This document shows positions 17,049 through 25,679 of a DNA stretch of 64,000 nt, in pieces. The translations under genes and the position numbers were made by a program. Positions within the stretch are counted from its first letter, which is position 1; each line of letters begins with the position of its first letter. The DNA lies in NCBI GenBank assembly GCA_023422835.1, contig JAFAGI010000012.1, forward strand, positions 434,001-498,000. Direction: 5' to 3'. The notes under the pieces are model-generated. The model was given only the letters and a program-made list of their open reading frames with translations, was not told where the DNA came from and did no database searches. This stretch comes from Bacteroidota bacterium. GTDB lineage: Bacteria > Bacteroidota > Bacteroidia > Chitinophagales > Chitinophagaceae.

Positions 17049-19454
17049 ATGTACATAAGAACAATAAGTATTTTCATTTGCTTTATAATTTCCAGCCATG
17101 CTTTTTCCCAGGGCATTTCTTTAAAAGGAATAGTATTGAACCAAAAGTCAGAACCCGTTGCAGATGCAAGTATTGCATTACAAAAGACACGTTATGGAAC
17201 AAATACCGGCAAAGACGTCAGCTACCAGTTAGCACAGGTACCGGAGGGAGATTATACGTTAATAGTTTCGGCCATGGGCTTTAAAGACTTCAAAAAAAAC
17301 ATTGTTGTAAAAAATTCTTCCGTAACCATACAGGACGTTGTATTGGAAGAGGATATACGCTCGCTGAAGGACGTGACCGTAATGAGTTTAAGAAATAAAT
17401 ATTTGAATGATAAAGTAAGCAGTACCCTCAGGCTAACAACACCTTTATTAGAAGTGCCGCAGAATATACAGATTATTTCTTCTCAGATTATGGCAGATCA
17501 ACAGGTGTTTGATATTGTTGATGGTGTAACCCGTAACATAAGCGGCGCTACACGGGTGGGGCATTGGGACAATCAATATGCCAATATTCGTATGCGCGGG
17601 TCAAAAATACCCGCATTCAGAAATGGAATGAATATAGAAGCATCTTGGGGACCAACTGCGGAAGACGCATCAATGATTGAAAGGATTGAGTTTGTAAAAG
17701 GCCCTGCAGGCTTTATGCTGGCTAATGGTGAACCGGGCGGTTTTTATAATGTGGTGACAAAAAAGCCCACAGGCCTCACCAAGGGATCTGCCAGCATAAA
17801 TATAGGCAGCTTCAGCACTTATCGCGGCGCACTTGACCTTGATGGCAAATTAAGCAGGGACGGCCGTTTATTGTACAGGTTCAATCTTGCCGGCCAACAA
17901 AAAGCTTTCTTTACAAAGTATAACTACAGCAATCGTTATGCAATTACTCCTGTGCTCAGCTACCTCATTGATGAGTCAACCACATTGACGCTTGAATATA
18001 CTTACCAGGGTTCCACGTATCTCTCTAACGGCAACTATTCTTTCTCGCCTAAACAATTTGCCGATCCGGGCATAAGCAATGATTTTACCTACGCCGATCC
18101 TTCTTTCCCGCCCAGCAAAATAAAAGATCATAGCGTGTATGCTTATTTAGATCATAAGTTTAATGATCAATGGAAAGCACATGCTAAATTGGCTTACTTT
18201 AATTTTAATATGATTGCTAACAGTACCTGGCTTAATTATATGAAGGCAAATGGGGATATGCCAAGATATTGGAGCATTTCAGATGAAGCCGGAGAAAACC
18301 GCTTTGCACAATTCCATTTTAGCGGAGAAGAAAAAACGGGTAGTGTGCGCCATCGTCTTTTAACCGGCGCTGACTTTGGGAATAAAAAATTCTGGGGCGA
18401 TTTTAGAACGCTACTGGATTCCATTCCTGCAAAACCTTTGAATGTTTATAATCCTGTGTATGGCCTTCCCGGCGATATATTCCCTGCCATAGACCGCTCA
18501 AAAGATGTAAGGGTACGGGCAGGCGGCAGCAATTACGTTTCGGTGCTTTCCTATGCCTCGGTTTATGCGCAGGATGAACTGGCATTTCTTAATGACAGGC
18601 TACGGTTATCGCTTGGGCTGCGCTTTACTTATTCAGCAACCGTGGGCAAAACCAATGCGGCCGGCATAAAAGACCAGGTGCTTTCCCCAAGAGCTGGAAT
18701 AAGCTACTCAATTGATGATAACACAAGTATTTACGCATTGTACGATCAGTCTTATGTGCCGGTATCCGGAACTAACTGGGAGGGCGAACCTTTTAAACCT
18801 ATAAAAGGAAATAATATGGAAGCAGGTATAAAAAGGAATTGGTTCGCAGGCCGGTGGGCATCCACCTTAAGCGCCTATATCATTACGCGTAAAAACGCTT
18901 TGGTTGCAGACCCCGACCCGTCACACGTTGTAAACGGGCAAACTTTCCAGGTGCAGCTGGGTGAAACTAAAACCAAAGGAATAGAGCTTGATATTGTCGG
19001 TGAAATATTCAATGGAATGAATATAAATGCTAACTACGCTTTAACCGATTCACGCATATCCGCATCCACAGATGAAAAGACAATTGGCAATGTAACGCCA
19101 AACACTGCAAAACATACAGCAAATGCATGGTTGAACTATCGTATACAAAGAGGATTTCTGGAAGGGTTTGGATTAATGGGAGGCGTATCTGCATTAATAG
19201 ACAGGCATATAGAAACAACCAAACATCCTAATTTTCCCAATTATTTCCGGGCCGACGGGGGCCTAAGCTATCAAAGAGGGAAATATGCCATTTCTTTTAT
19301 CGTAAATAATTTGCTTAATGACCAGACTTTAATGACTTCAGGATCCGTGCGTAATCCTTCCAAAGCATTAAGTGCAAAAGGAGCCGTACCGTATTATACA
19401 TATATTTTAGAAGCAAGGAGAAATATGAGGATAGGAATTACCTATTCGTTCTGA
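17049..19454 (+). CDS. TonB-dependent receptor, siderophore type
   Basis: An 801-residue outer-membrane receptor. The order is signal peptide (MYIRTISIFICFIISSHAFSQG), a carboxypeptidase-regulatory-like beta-sandwich (GISLKGIVLNQKSEPVADASIAL, to about residue 105), the plug (VPQNIQIISSQIMADQQ, with FVKGPAGFMLANGEPGGFYNVVTKKP) and a 22-strand barrel ending in the terminal aromatic signature RIGITYSF. The plug sequence fits ferric-siderophore receptors (FhuA/FpvA group) and not SusC. It would import a metal chelate using TonB energy. It is followed by an exported DUF4198-like protein; both may serve metal acquisition. The ligand is unknown. Confidence 0.9.
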   Translation: MYIRTISIFICFIISSHAFSQGISLKGIVLNQKSEPVADASIALQKTRYGTNTGKDVSYQLAQVPEGDYTLIVSAMGFKDFKKNIVVKNSSVTIQDVVLEEDIRSLKDVTVMSLRNKYLNDKVSSTLRLTTPLLEVPQNIQIISSQIMADQQVFDIVDGVTRNISGATRVGHWDNQYANIRMRGSKIPAFRNGMNIEASWGPTAEDASMIERIEFVKGPAGFMLANGEPGGFYNVVTKKPTGLTKGSASINIGSFSTYRGALDLDGKLSRDGRLLYRFNLAGQQKAFFTKYNYSNRYAITPVLSYLIDESTTLTLEYTYQGSTYLSNGNYSFSPKQFADPGISNDFTYADPSFPPSKIKDHSVYAYLDHKFNDQWKAHAKLAYFNFNMIANSTWLNYMKANGDMPRYWSISDEAGENRFAQFHFSGEEKTGSVRHRLLTGADFGNKKFWGDFRTLLDSIPAKPLNVYNPVYGLPGDIFPAIDRSKDVRVRAGGSNYVSVLSYASVYAQDELAFLNDRLRLSLGLRFTYSATVGKTNAAGIKDQVLSPRAGISYSIDDNTSIYALYDQSYVPVSGTNWEGEPFKPIKGNNMEAGIKRNWFAGRWASTLSAYIITRKNALVADPDPSHVVNGQTFQVQLGETKTKGIELDIVGEIFNGMNINANYALTDSRISASTDEKTIGNVTPNTAKHTANAWLNYRIQRGFLEGFGLMGGVSALIDRHIETTKHPNFPNYFRADGGLSYQRGKYAISFIVNNLLNDQTLMTSGSVRNPSKALSAKGAVPYYTYILEARRNMRIGITYSF

Positions 19455-19500
19455 TAGAAATTTTTTTTACCAATTTAAAATTAATCCTCATGAAATAAAC

Positions 19501-19569
19501 ATGCCGCCTATGCGAGAACCGAATAAGTATGAGACCAAGAAAGATCCCGGCACCTACCGGGGCGACTGA
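19501..19569 (+). CDS. Possible 22-residue small ORF
   Basis: ATG to TGA encodes MPPMREPNKYETKKDPGTYR plus GD, a highly charged peptide. It lies between the TonB receptor and the palindromic leader copy B. The surrounding sequence (ATGAAATAA at 19490 and GAGAAACAAATAAATAACACAC at its end) resembles a degenerate extra unit of that leader. This may be chance; no homologue is recognised. Confidence 0.2.
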   Translation: MPPMREPNKYETKKDPGTYRGD

Positions 19570-19586
19570 GAAACAAATAAATAACA

Positions 19587-19768
19587 CACATGAAATAGCC
19601 ATAAGCAAACTTGTATACCAACCGTGAATGAATAAGCTAATTCCATGCGACCATTAAGAAAATAAACATTACACATGAAATAACCATAAAGATTAGGAAT
19701 CTATACCAACCGGGAATGATAATAAAGATTAGGGTTTTGGTTATTCCGTGTGGCAAACAGAAAAAATA
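19587..19768 (+). repeat. Palindromic leader element, copy B (two units)
   Basis: Unit 1 runs from CACATGAAATAGCC (19587) to AGCTAATTCCATGCGACC. Unit 2 runs from CACATGAAATAACC (19672) to GGTTATTCCGTGTGGC. Then comes the shared GGCAAACAGAAAAA block, and the gene start CACATG follows at 19776-19781. Unit 1, unit 2 and the gene all begin at the same CACATGAAA sequence, with ATGs at 19590, 19675 and 19779. The two unit starts read ATG-AAA-TAG and ATG-AAA-TAA. The apical part TATACCAACCG-GAATGA is shared by both units. Confidence 0.85.
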
Positions 19769-19778
19769 AAATATACAC

Positions 19779-20507
19779 ATGAAAACAGTACTTACAACAA
19801 TAATTTTGTTGGCTGCCACACAAACCCTGTGGGCACATGCACTCTGGCTTGAAACAAAACCTGCGGGACAAAAAAATCAGCCGCACGCCGTAAATGTATA
19901 TTTCGCCGAACCTGACGATGCGTATGAACTTACCGACAGTAAAGCATGGAATAACGTTAAGAATTTTGACCTGTACGTTATTACACCCAAAAACGAGAAG
20001 ATAAAACTACATGTAGTAAAGCAAAAAGACCGCTATACTGCCGCCTTTACTCCCGGCCAGGACGGCCGCTATTTCGTTGTGCTGGAAAACCGGAAGATAG
20101 GTGTGATAGCTCATAATCCGGACAAGCCTTATGCGCTTTTCTTCTACGCTGCTTCCGTTGTTGATGTCGGCCATACTTCCACACCTGTGTTATGGAATCA
20201 CTTGCATAACATAGCGCCTATGCGTATAATACCAACGCACAACCATAAAGACAGCGCCAGCTTATGGGTTCAAAACCTGAAGGATCATAAAAGCAACCTT
20301 ACTATTTTCGGGCCCTCCGGCAAAATAGCTGAATTCAAGGATATCAGCTCCGGAGAGCTTAGCTTTAAAACTGCCGGGGCGGGACAATATAAAATTGAGG
20401 CCATTACTATCGACAAAACGCCGGGCACGCTTCAGGGTAAGGCTTATAAAAATACTTATCATATCTCAACAACGATGATGGAAATACCCGCTGAACAAAA
20501 GCGATGA
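19779..20507 (+). CDS. Exported DUF4198-like protein
   Basis: A 242-residue protein with a signal peptide (MKTVLTTIILLAATQTLWA) and a mature start HALWLETKPAG, the hallmark of DUF4198 proteins, which are periplasmic and often encoded next to TonB-dependent receptors or metal transporters. The body is beta-rich with a small number of aromatic and histidine residues (HNLHN, PTHNHKDS). The sequence THNHKD could bind metal, but this is speculation. It follows the TonB receptor at a distance, with the leader repeat directly before its ATG, so it may be transcribed separately or be subject to leader control. Confidence 0.6.
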   Translation: MKTVLTTIILLAATQTLWAHALWLETKPAGQKNQPHAVNVYFAEPDDAYELTDSKAWNNVKNFDLYVITPKNEKIKLHVVKQKDRYTAAFTPGQDGRYFVVLENRKIGVIAHNPDKPYALFFYAASVVDVGHTSTPVLWNHLHNIAPMRIIPTHNHKDSASLWVQNLKDHKSNLTIFGPSGKIAEFKDISSGELSFKTAGAGQYKIEAITIDKTPGTLQGKAYKNTYHISTTMMEIPAEQKR

Positions 20508-20827
20508 ATATAGCTGGATAAACTTTAGAGCAAATAAGGCACTTAGTACAAATAAATAACCTTTGAATAATCAGTTATGCCTTACTCCAAAAAGCAGCAA
20601 ATCCTTACGTTTTAAAAATAAAGAAGCGAACAAAACATCAGTATCGAGGATCAGATAAAACATGGCATGGATGGTAAAGATTGGTTAATTAAAACGGCGG
20701 CCTCAGCAAGGAGCCATTAGACCGAAGGGAATAAGGAAATAAAACCAATTTATCTGTTGCGCGATGAATTGTTTGGCGTCCTTGCACTTTTCTGTATCAG
20801 GAAAGCATCATACGCTCTTTTAAAGAA
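20508..20827. other. Non-coding gap, nothing recognised
   Basis: About 320 bases between convergent genes, before the shared terminator. No gene, RNA fold or repeat was recognised. Confidence 0.5.
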
Positions 20828-20867
20828 AAGAGGCTGTCTCAAAAGTACGAGGCAGCCTCTTTTTATT
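20828..20867. terminator. Bidirectional terminator
   Basis: AAGAGGCTGTCTC (20828-20840) pairs with GAGGCAGCCTCTT (20849-20861+) over an eight-base loop, with T-rich sequence following and A-rich sequence preceding. It serves two convergent genes. Similar hairpins occur at 12925 and 30968. Confidence 0.8.
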
Positions 20868-20947
20868 TTGTAAGGGTATGCAGAAAGTTTTTGTTTGCGC
20901 GATGCTCAACGCTTTCATTTTACTTTTGATACATCCTCTTACTGATT

Positions 20948-22600
20948 TTATTTATAAAGAATGTCGTAGTATTCTTCAGCCATTCTATCACTATTGAACT
21001 GGAAGCGTACATCATCCATACCATTCTTCATGATCTGTCGCCAGGTATCATAATCATCATAGTACAACGGTACGATCTCGTTTTCCAGTATATCGTATAA
21101 TTTTTCAAAATCGTAACGGTCCTGCTCTTCGGTAGACATGTTTTCATAATCTGCTTTAGGAATTACAAAACCATTGTTGCCGTGATTTACAAATTCCGGG
21201 ATCCAGCCATCATCGGTAGAAAAGTTTACAGCGCCGTTCATGCAGGCCGTCATGCCGCTTGTGCCCGAGGCTTCGCGAGGTACACGTGGATTGTTTAGCC
21301 AAAGATCGGCAGCCTGCTTCAGCCTTTTGCTAAGCTCCAGTTCATAGCCCGTTACTACGCTCATGTTGTGGTAATCCTTGCTTGCCACTACCAGCTTATT
21401 GAACGTGTCAATAGCCGGCTGATCGAGGGGGTAAGGCTTCCCTGCCCAGATGATCTGCACGGGATGTTTTTTATTTTCCAGTAAATTCCTGAAACGCTGC
21501 CTGTCGTTCAGCAAAAAGTCGGCTCTTTTGTAGCCTGCGAATCTTCTTGCCCAAACAATGGTAAAAATATTCGGATCAAAAATATCGCCGGTCTGGTCTG
21601 CCACGATTTTAAAAGCTCTTTTCTTCAGGTAGTTTTTCCTGTCGTCGAAACGCTCATCGTTATTGTCTTCTTTGGCTTTGTACAATTGTTTGTCTGACCA
21701 GTATTTATAATCCTGTGCATTGGTAATAGCTTTGATCTCGCAAATGCCTTCATATTTTCCCCACATTTCATTGGATACCCTGCCATGTAACTGTGAAACT
21801 CCATTGGCTATATGTGCCATTCTTAAAGCGCAAAGCGAATGGTTAAACTGATCGTCCTGGATGCCGGAGATCCTTCTCACTTCATCCATCGCGAGGCCGG
21901 AGAAATAAGACATTTGATAGCACATGTTGAAGTCATGCTTTTCATTACCTGCCTCTTCTGGTGTATGCGTAGTAAATACCAGCTTCTCTTTTACTTTATC
22001 CAGGCTTTTGTATTTCTGCAATAAATAGAATGCAGCCGGCAGGCCATGTGCTTCGTTGAGGTGGTAAATATCTCTTTCAAAATTCAGTTCATCCAGCAGC
22101 CTTGCACCACCCTTGCCCAACAAAATGTACTGGGCTATTTTGGTAGCTGCGTTGCCATCGTAGAGCCTGTGGGAAATGGTTTTTGATACGAAATCATTCT
22201 CAGGCACATCTGTACTTAAAAAGAACATGGGAGCAGACTTAAAAGTCTCGGGGTTCAGGTACCACACTTTTACCCAAACCGGCGCATCGTGAATATCTAT
22301 CTGGAATTTAATGCCTGTATCTTCGAGGAAGTTGTACATTTTTTCAGTCCAGGTAACCTGCAATGTCTGGTCCATGTTCCTGGCCTGATCGTAATAACCG
22401 TATTTCCATAGAATGCCGATGCCAACTAAGTCCTGCGACAAAGAATAGGCGCTGCGCATATGAGAACCGGCTAAAAATCCCAAGCCGCCACTGTATATTT
22501 TTAATGCCTGGTCAATGGCAAACTCCATAGAAAAATAAGCCACTTTCCTGGAATATTTATCGTTGATGGTATAAGGCATTTTAAAGTTCCTGAAATCCAT
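20948..22600 (-). CDS. Alpha-glucan phosphorylase homologue (GT35) lacking the PLP lysine
   Basis: A 550-residue member of the short alpha-glucan phosphorylase group: KVAYFSMEFAIDQALKIYSGGLGFLAGSHMRSA at the N-terminus, LVFTTHTPEEAGNEKHD in the middle, and REASGTSGM near the C-terminus. Phosphorylases in this group cleave alpha-1,4-glucans using pyridoxal phosphate held by the lysine of GTSGMK. Here that position reads GTSGMT (codon ACG), so the cofactor lysine appears missing. It may therefore act as a glycosyltransferase or glucan-binding protein and not a classical phosphorylase. It is monocistronic, with a good promoter and a terminator. Confidence 0.85.
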   Translation of the reverse strand: MDFRNFKMPYTINDKYSRKVAYFSMEFAIDQALKIYSGGLGFLAGSHMRSAYSLSQDLVGIGILWKYGYYDQARNMDQTLQVTWTEKMYNFLEDTGIKFQIDIHDAPVWVKVWYLNPETFKSAPMFFLSTDVPENDFVSKTISHRLYDGNAATKIAQYILLGKGGARLLDELNFERDIYHLNEAHGLPAAFYLLQKYKSLDKVKEKLVFTTHTPEEAGNEKHDFNMCYQMSYFSGLAMDEVRRISGIQDDQFNHSLCALRMAHIANGVSQLHGRVSNEMWGKYEGICEIKAITNAQDYKYWSDKQLYKAKEDNNDERFDDRKNYLKKRAFKIVADQTGDIFDPNIFTIVWARRFAGYKRADFLLNDRQRFRNLLENKKHPVQIIWAGKPYPLDQPAIDTFNKLVVASKDYHNMSVVTGYELELSKRLKQAADLWLNNPRVPREASGTSGMTACMNGAVNFSTDDGWIPEFVNHGNNGFVIPKADYENMSTEEQDRYDFEKLYDILENEIVPLYYDDYDTWRQIMKNGMDDVRFQFNSDRMAEEYYDILYK

Positions 22601-22641
22601 GATTATATCTGTTTTTAAAATTAATTTTTTTAAACGCGGTG

Positions 22642-22673
22642 CGAAGGTATTGTAATTTTATCTATTACTGAAA
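22642..22673 (-). promoter_or_regulatory. Possible promoter of the phosphorylase-like gene
   Basis: On the minus strand TACCTTCG (22649-22642), close to TAnnTTTG, with TTTC 20 bases upstream. It lies about 42 bases before the start. Confidence 0.45.
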
Positions 22674-22731
22674 CCTGCACTTAACTTATTCACATACGTT
22701 TGCAGCAGCGCTTTGACAATAATCCGGAGTA

Positions 22732-23466
22732 TTATTTTATTGTAAAAACTATGCTGAACTGTGCAGGCGGGTTGGTAATATACGTGAGCTGATCCTTATC
22801 TTTTTTATGGGGAAATATCTTACCACCCGGATTGAGAAAATAAACCACAGTACCTGCCAGCATACCAATGCCTGCGCCTGTCAATACATCTGAAATATAA
22901 TGCCTGTTGTTGGCCATTCTCAAACAGCCTGTACCTACAGCAAAAGCATACCCGCTTAATGCATAAGGCAGGCTCGTACTACTGTATTCATGAAATAAGA
23001 GCGAGGCATTGGTAAACGCAATGGCGGTGTGGCCTGACGGAAAAGATTTCCTGTCGCTGCCATCGGGGCGAAGCTCTCCGAAAGCGTTTTTCATGAGCAA
23101 TACTGCTCCTCCGGACAAGACATTTGCAGCCGCCACATTGGTAGCTTTTGCAAAGATATTATTGGCCGAATGCAAGCCGAATAAATCTCCGGAAAGCAGT
23201 TGTGCCGCCGGTATCGCCGGCAGGTAATCATCAAGGTGTGTACGAAAGTCTGCGCCCGCGCCCTGTCTCACCATACGCATTACATCATATTTTACATCGC
23301 TGTAATGCAGCGCCAGTCCTGAACCTATCAGTACTGCCGGCATAATCCATGATGTGCCTGCCTTCTGGTGTTGTACGGGAGTTTGCTGCTGTGCGTATAC
23401 CGGCGATGCCAATAAGCCGGGTATAAAAAATAAAACAGCAATCAGCCTATAGCGCATACTTCGCAT
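22732..23466 (-). CDS. PAP2-family lipid phosphatase
   Basis: A 244-residue membrane phosphatase with a signal-like N-terminus (LIAVLFFIPGLLASPVYAQ). The three PAP2 motifs are present: KNAFGELRP (KX6RP), SFPSGHTA (PSGH) and LRMANNRHYISD (RX5HX3D). Enzymes of this class dephosphorylate phosphatidic acid, undecaprenyl pyrophosphate or similar lipids at the outer face of the membrane. The first ATG (23466) overlaps the upstream gene by 20 bases and the second (23457) by 11 bases. Both imply translational coupling to the asparaginase-like gene. Confidence 0.88.
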   Translation of the reverse strand: MRSMRYRLIAVLFFIPGLLASPVYAQQQTPVQHQKAGTSWIMPAVLIGSGLALHYSDVKYDVMRMVRQGAGADFRTHLDDYLPAIPAAQLLSGDLFGLHSANNIFAKATNVAAANVLSGGAVLLMKNAFGELRPDGSDRKSFPSGHTAIAFTNASLLFHEYSSTSLPYALSGYAFAVGTGCLRMANNRHYISDVLTGAGIGMLAGTVVYFLNPGGKIFPHKKDKDQLTYITNPPAQFSIVFTIK

Positions 23467-24463
23467 CTATCAGCCGGTTGTTGGTGTCACTTGAGCAGAC
23501 AGCATACTGAAAGCCTTTCTGAACGCAATAAGCGCCATGCAACCCGGCTTTGTTCAACGCAATAAATGCTACCTGCATATCTCTGGCTTTAGGCCCGTTG
23601 CGTTTGATGATGCGCTGTATGGCAAGCCTACAGGCATTTTCAGGAGTATACCCCTGCCGCATAAACTCTACCACCAGGTGTGAACCTGCAATCTTAATTA
23701 CTTCTTCGCCGAGGCCGGTAGCTACGCAGGCGCCTGCTTCATTATCTACAAATAATCCTGCACCGATCAGCGGAGAGTCTCCCAAACGGCCGCGCATTTT
23801 AAAAGCCATGCCGCTGGTAGTACAGCTTCCGCTGAGGTTGCCTTTTTTATCTATTGCCAGCATGCCTATGGTATCGTGGTTCCAGCTGCCGTCAGGAAGC
23901 TTATTGGGAGCAAAGGCAGACAAGCCTTTTGTTCTTTCCACATTTACCTGGGGCTTGTATTCCGAGGTTTTCAGCCATTCGCTGTAAGCCTTTGCTGCAT
24001 CTTTGGAAAGCGCCTGCGGCTCTAAAGGAAAGCCTTCACTCAGGGCAAACTGCTGGGCGCCCTGCCCTACCAGAAATACATGGGGTGTTTTTTCCATTAC
24101 CCTGCGGGCTACGGAAATAGGATGCTTTATTCTCTCTAAAAAAGCTACTGCACCACAGTTGCCGTGCTCATCCATAATGGAGGCATCGAGCGTTACAAAG
24201 CCGTCACGGTCGGGGTTGCCTGCAAGGCCCACACAACAGCCGGTCTCATTTTCCGTAACCATTACACCCTGCTCTACTGCATCCAGGGCGCGTCCGCCAT
24301 TGCGCAATACTTTCCATGCACCTTTGTTGGCGTTGATGCCTGCATCCCAGGTAGAGATCACCAGGGGTAAGTTCTTTTTATTGGCAGCTGCCTGTACGCT
24401 ATTGGCCAGCAGGCTGCCTATTGACAGCGATCCGGCCTGTAAAAATCTTCTGCGGGTAAACAT
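23447..24463 (-). CDS. Tat-exported glycosylasparaginase-like Ntn hydrolase
   Basis: A 338-residue hydrolase. MFTRRRFLQAGSLSIGSLLA is a twin-arginine signal. HDTIGMLAID (about residues 195-204) contains the threonine at which these precursors cleave themselves and which then acts as nucleophile. GSCTTSGMAFKMRGRLGDSP completes the glycosylasparaginase pattern. Homologues cleave the bond between asparagine and N-acetylglucosamine, or isoaspartyl peptides. The Tat signal suggests it works in the periplasm. It starts 1 base after the TlpA gene's stop and overlaps the PAP2 gene. Confidence 0.88.
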   Translation of the reverse strand: MFTRRRFLQAGSLSIGSLLANSVQAAANKKNLPLVISTWDAGINANKGAWKVLRNGGRALDAVEQGVMVTENETGCCVGLAGNPDRDGFVTLDASIMDEHGNCGAVAFLERIKHPISVARRVMEKTPHVFLVGQGAQQFALSEGFPLEPQALSKDAAKAYSEWLKTSEYKPQVNVERTKGLSAFAPNKLPDGSWNHDTIGMLAIDKKGNLSGSCTTSGMAFKMRGRLGDSPLIGAGLFVDNEAGACVATGLGEEVIKIAGSHLVVEFMRQGYTPENACRLAIQRIIKRNGPKARDMQVAFIALNKAGLHGAYCVQKGFQYAVCSSDTNNRLIDAKYAL

Positions 24464-24464
24464 A

Positions 24465-25631
24465 TTATTTTATAACCTCTGCTAATTTTTTATGTAATTC
24501 TTCACCTCTCAGGTCTGTAGCTATGATCTTTCCCGAAGGATCTAACAGGAAATTGGCAGGAATACCGTTAACGCCGTATTTTTTTGCAGAAGCGCTGTTC
24601 CAGTATTGCAGATCACTCACATGGTAAGGCCAGTCAAGCTTATCATCTTTAATAGCTTTGATCCAACTGGGCTTATTCCTGTCAAGAGATACAGAATATA
24701 TAGTAAAGTTTTTGTCTTTGAATTTATGATAAGCTTCTACAACATTGGGATTCTCTGCGCGGCAAGGACCACACCAGCTTGCCCAGAAATCAATGAGCAC
24801 ATACTTTCCTTTTAAGGAAGAAAGACGGATCTCGTTAACACCTGAAGTATCTTTTTCTGATATTTCAGGCGCCATTTTGCCCGGCGCAGTTGCCAGCTTT
24901 TTATCAATGGCATCCCTCAATCGTGCGGTAAGATCGTACTGTACCGGCCCGGCTTCTATCAGCTTCAACAACTCGTTGGCTGTATCTATATCGATTGAAG
25001 ACATTTTCATGGAAAGCAGTACTGGAGCCACGTACGAGCTTCTGTTGGCCCGGATGACGTCCGCCGCAATCTTAGCATTGTCTTTATCCATTTTTCTATA
25101 TTCCTCTTCATACATTTTCAGAGCACCAGTATCTTTGGCATTGCGAGCTGCCACATATTTTTTCTCGAATTCAGTTTCCCAACCCGGGTGGCCGGCGAAA
25201 AGTTTTGAATTATATTGGCTGTAAATATCATTTTCCTGGGTACCGGAAACTATAAGGCCTGGCTCAGACGCTTTGCCAGCAACCTTGATCCTGCCCCTTT
25301 CCAGCATCAGTATTGTGCGTGCCTGGTCTTCGCCGTTCCTTACTACCAAGGTAGCTGTAGATGGTGCGGATATGGTATCTTTAAAAGAAAAGCTGCCATT
25401 TAAAACTTCTGTAGAATCTATATGCTGCTCACCGCCTACTCTTCTTACAAGATAGGCCTTAGCTTTATCAGCGCCCTGAATATTTCCTTCAATTACAAAA
25501 CCGGGGTTTACTTTTTGAACAACTACCGTATTCTTTGGTGCAATTTTTTTCTTTGGAGTAACGGGTTTTTTTTGTGCATATGCAGTAACCGAAGATAATA
25601 TAGCGGCTGCAATGAGAAATGTTTTGGTCAT
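24465..25631 (-). CDS. TlpA family thioredoxin with DUF4369-like domain
   Basis: A 388-residue exported protein (signal MTKTFLIAAAILSSVTAYAQ, then a Lys/Pro/Val-rich linker). An N-terminal beta-sandwich (PGFVIEGNIQGADKAKAYLVRR) resembles DUF4369. It is followed by a helical region (about 130-240) and a C-terminal thioredoxin domain with WASWCGPCRAENPN at about 283-296. Proteins of this layout are abundant in Bacteroidota and reduce periplasmic disulfides. It sits immediately upstream of the Tat-exported hydrolase. Confidence 0.9.
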   Translation of the reverse strand: MTKTFLIAAAILSSVTAYAQKKPVTPKKKIAPKNTVVVQKVNPGFVIEGNIQGADKAKAYLVRRVGGEQHIDSTEVLNGSFSFKDTISAPSTATLVVRNGEDQARTILMLERGRIKVAGKASEPGLIVSGTQENDIYSQYNSKLFAGHPGWETEFEKKYVAARNAKDTGALKMYEEEYRKMDKDNAKIAADVIRANRSSYVAPVLLSMKMSSIDIDTANELLKLIEAGPVQYDLTARLRDAIDKKLATAPGKMAPEISEKDTSGVNEIRLSSLKGKYVLIDFWASWCGPCRAENPNVVEAYHKFKDKNFTIYSVSLDRNKPSWIKAIKDDKLDWPYHVSDLQYWNSASAKKYGVNGIPANFLLDPSGKIIATDLRGEELHKKLAEVIK

Positions 25632-25679
25632 CTTTAGTTATTTGTATGATTTAAAGCCTAAAAATACAGGTAAATTTAA

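Noticed and set aside
20828..20867. End of an insertion sequence (AGGCTGTCTC arm)
   Set aside because: Only one hairpin is present, with no transposase or second end nearby; it works well as a shared terminator of convergent genes.
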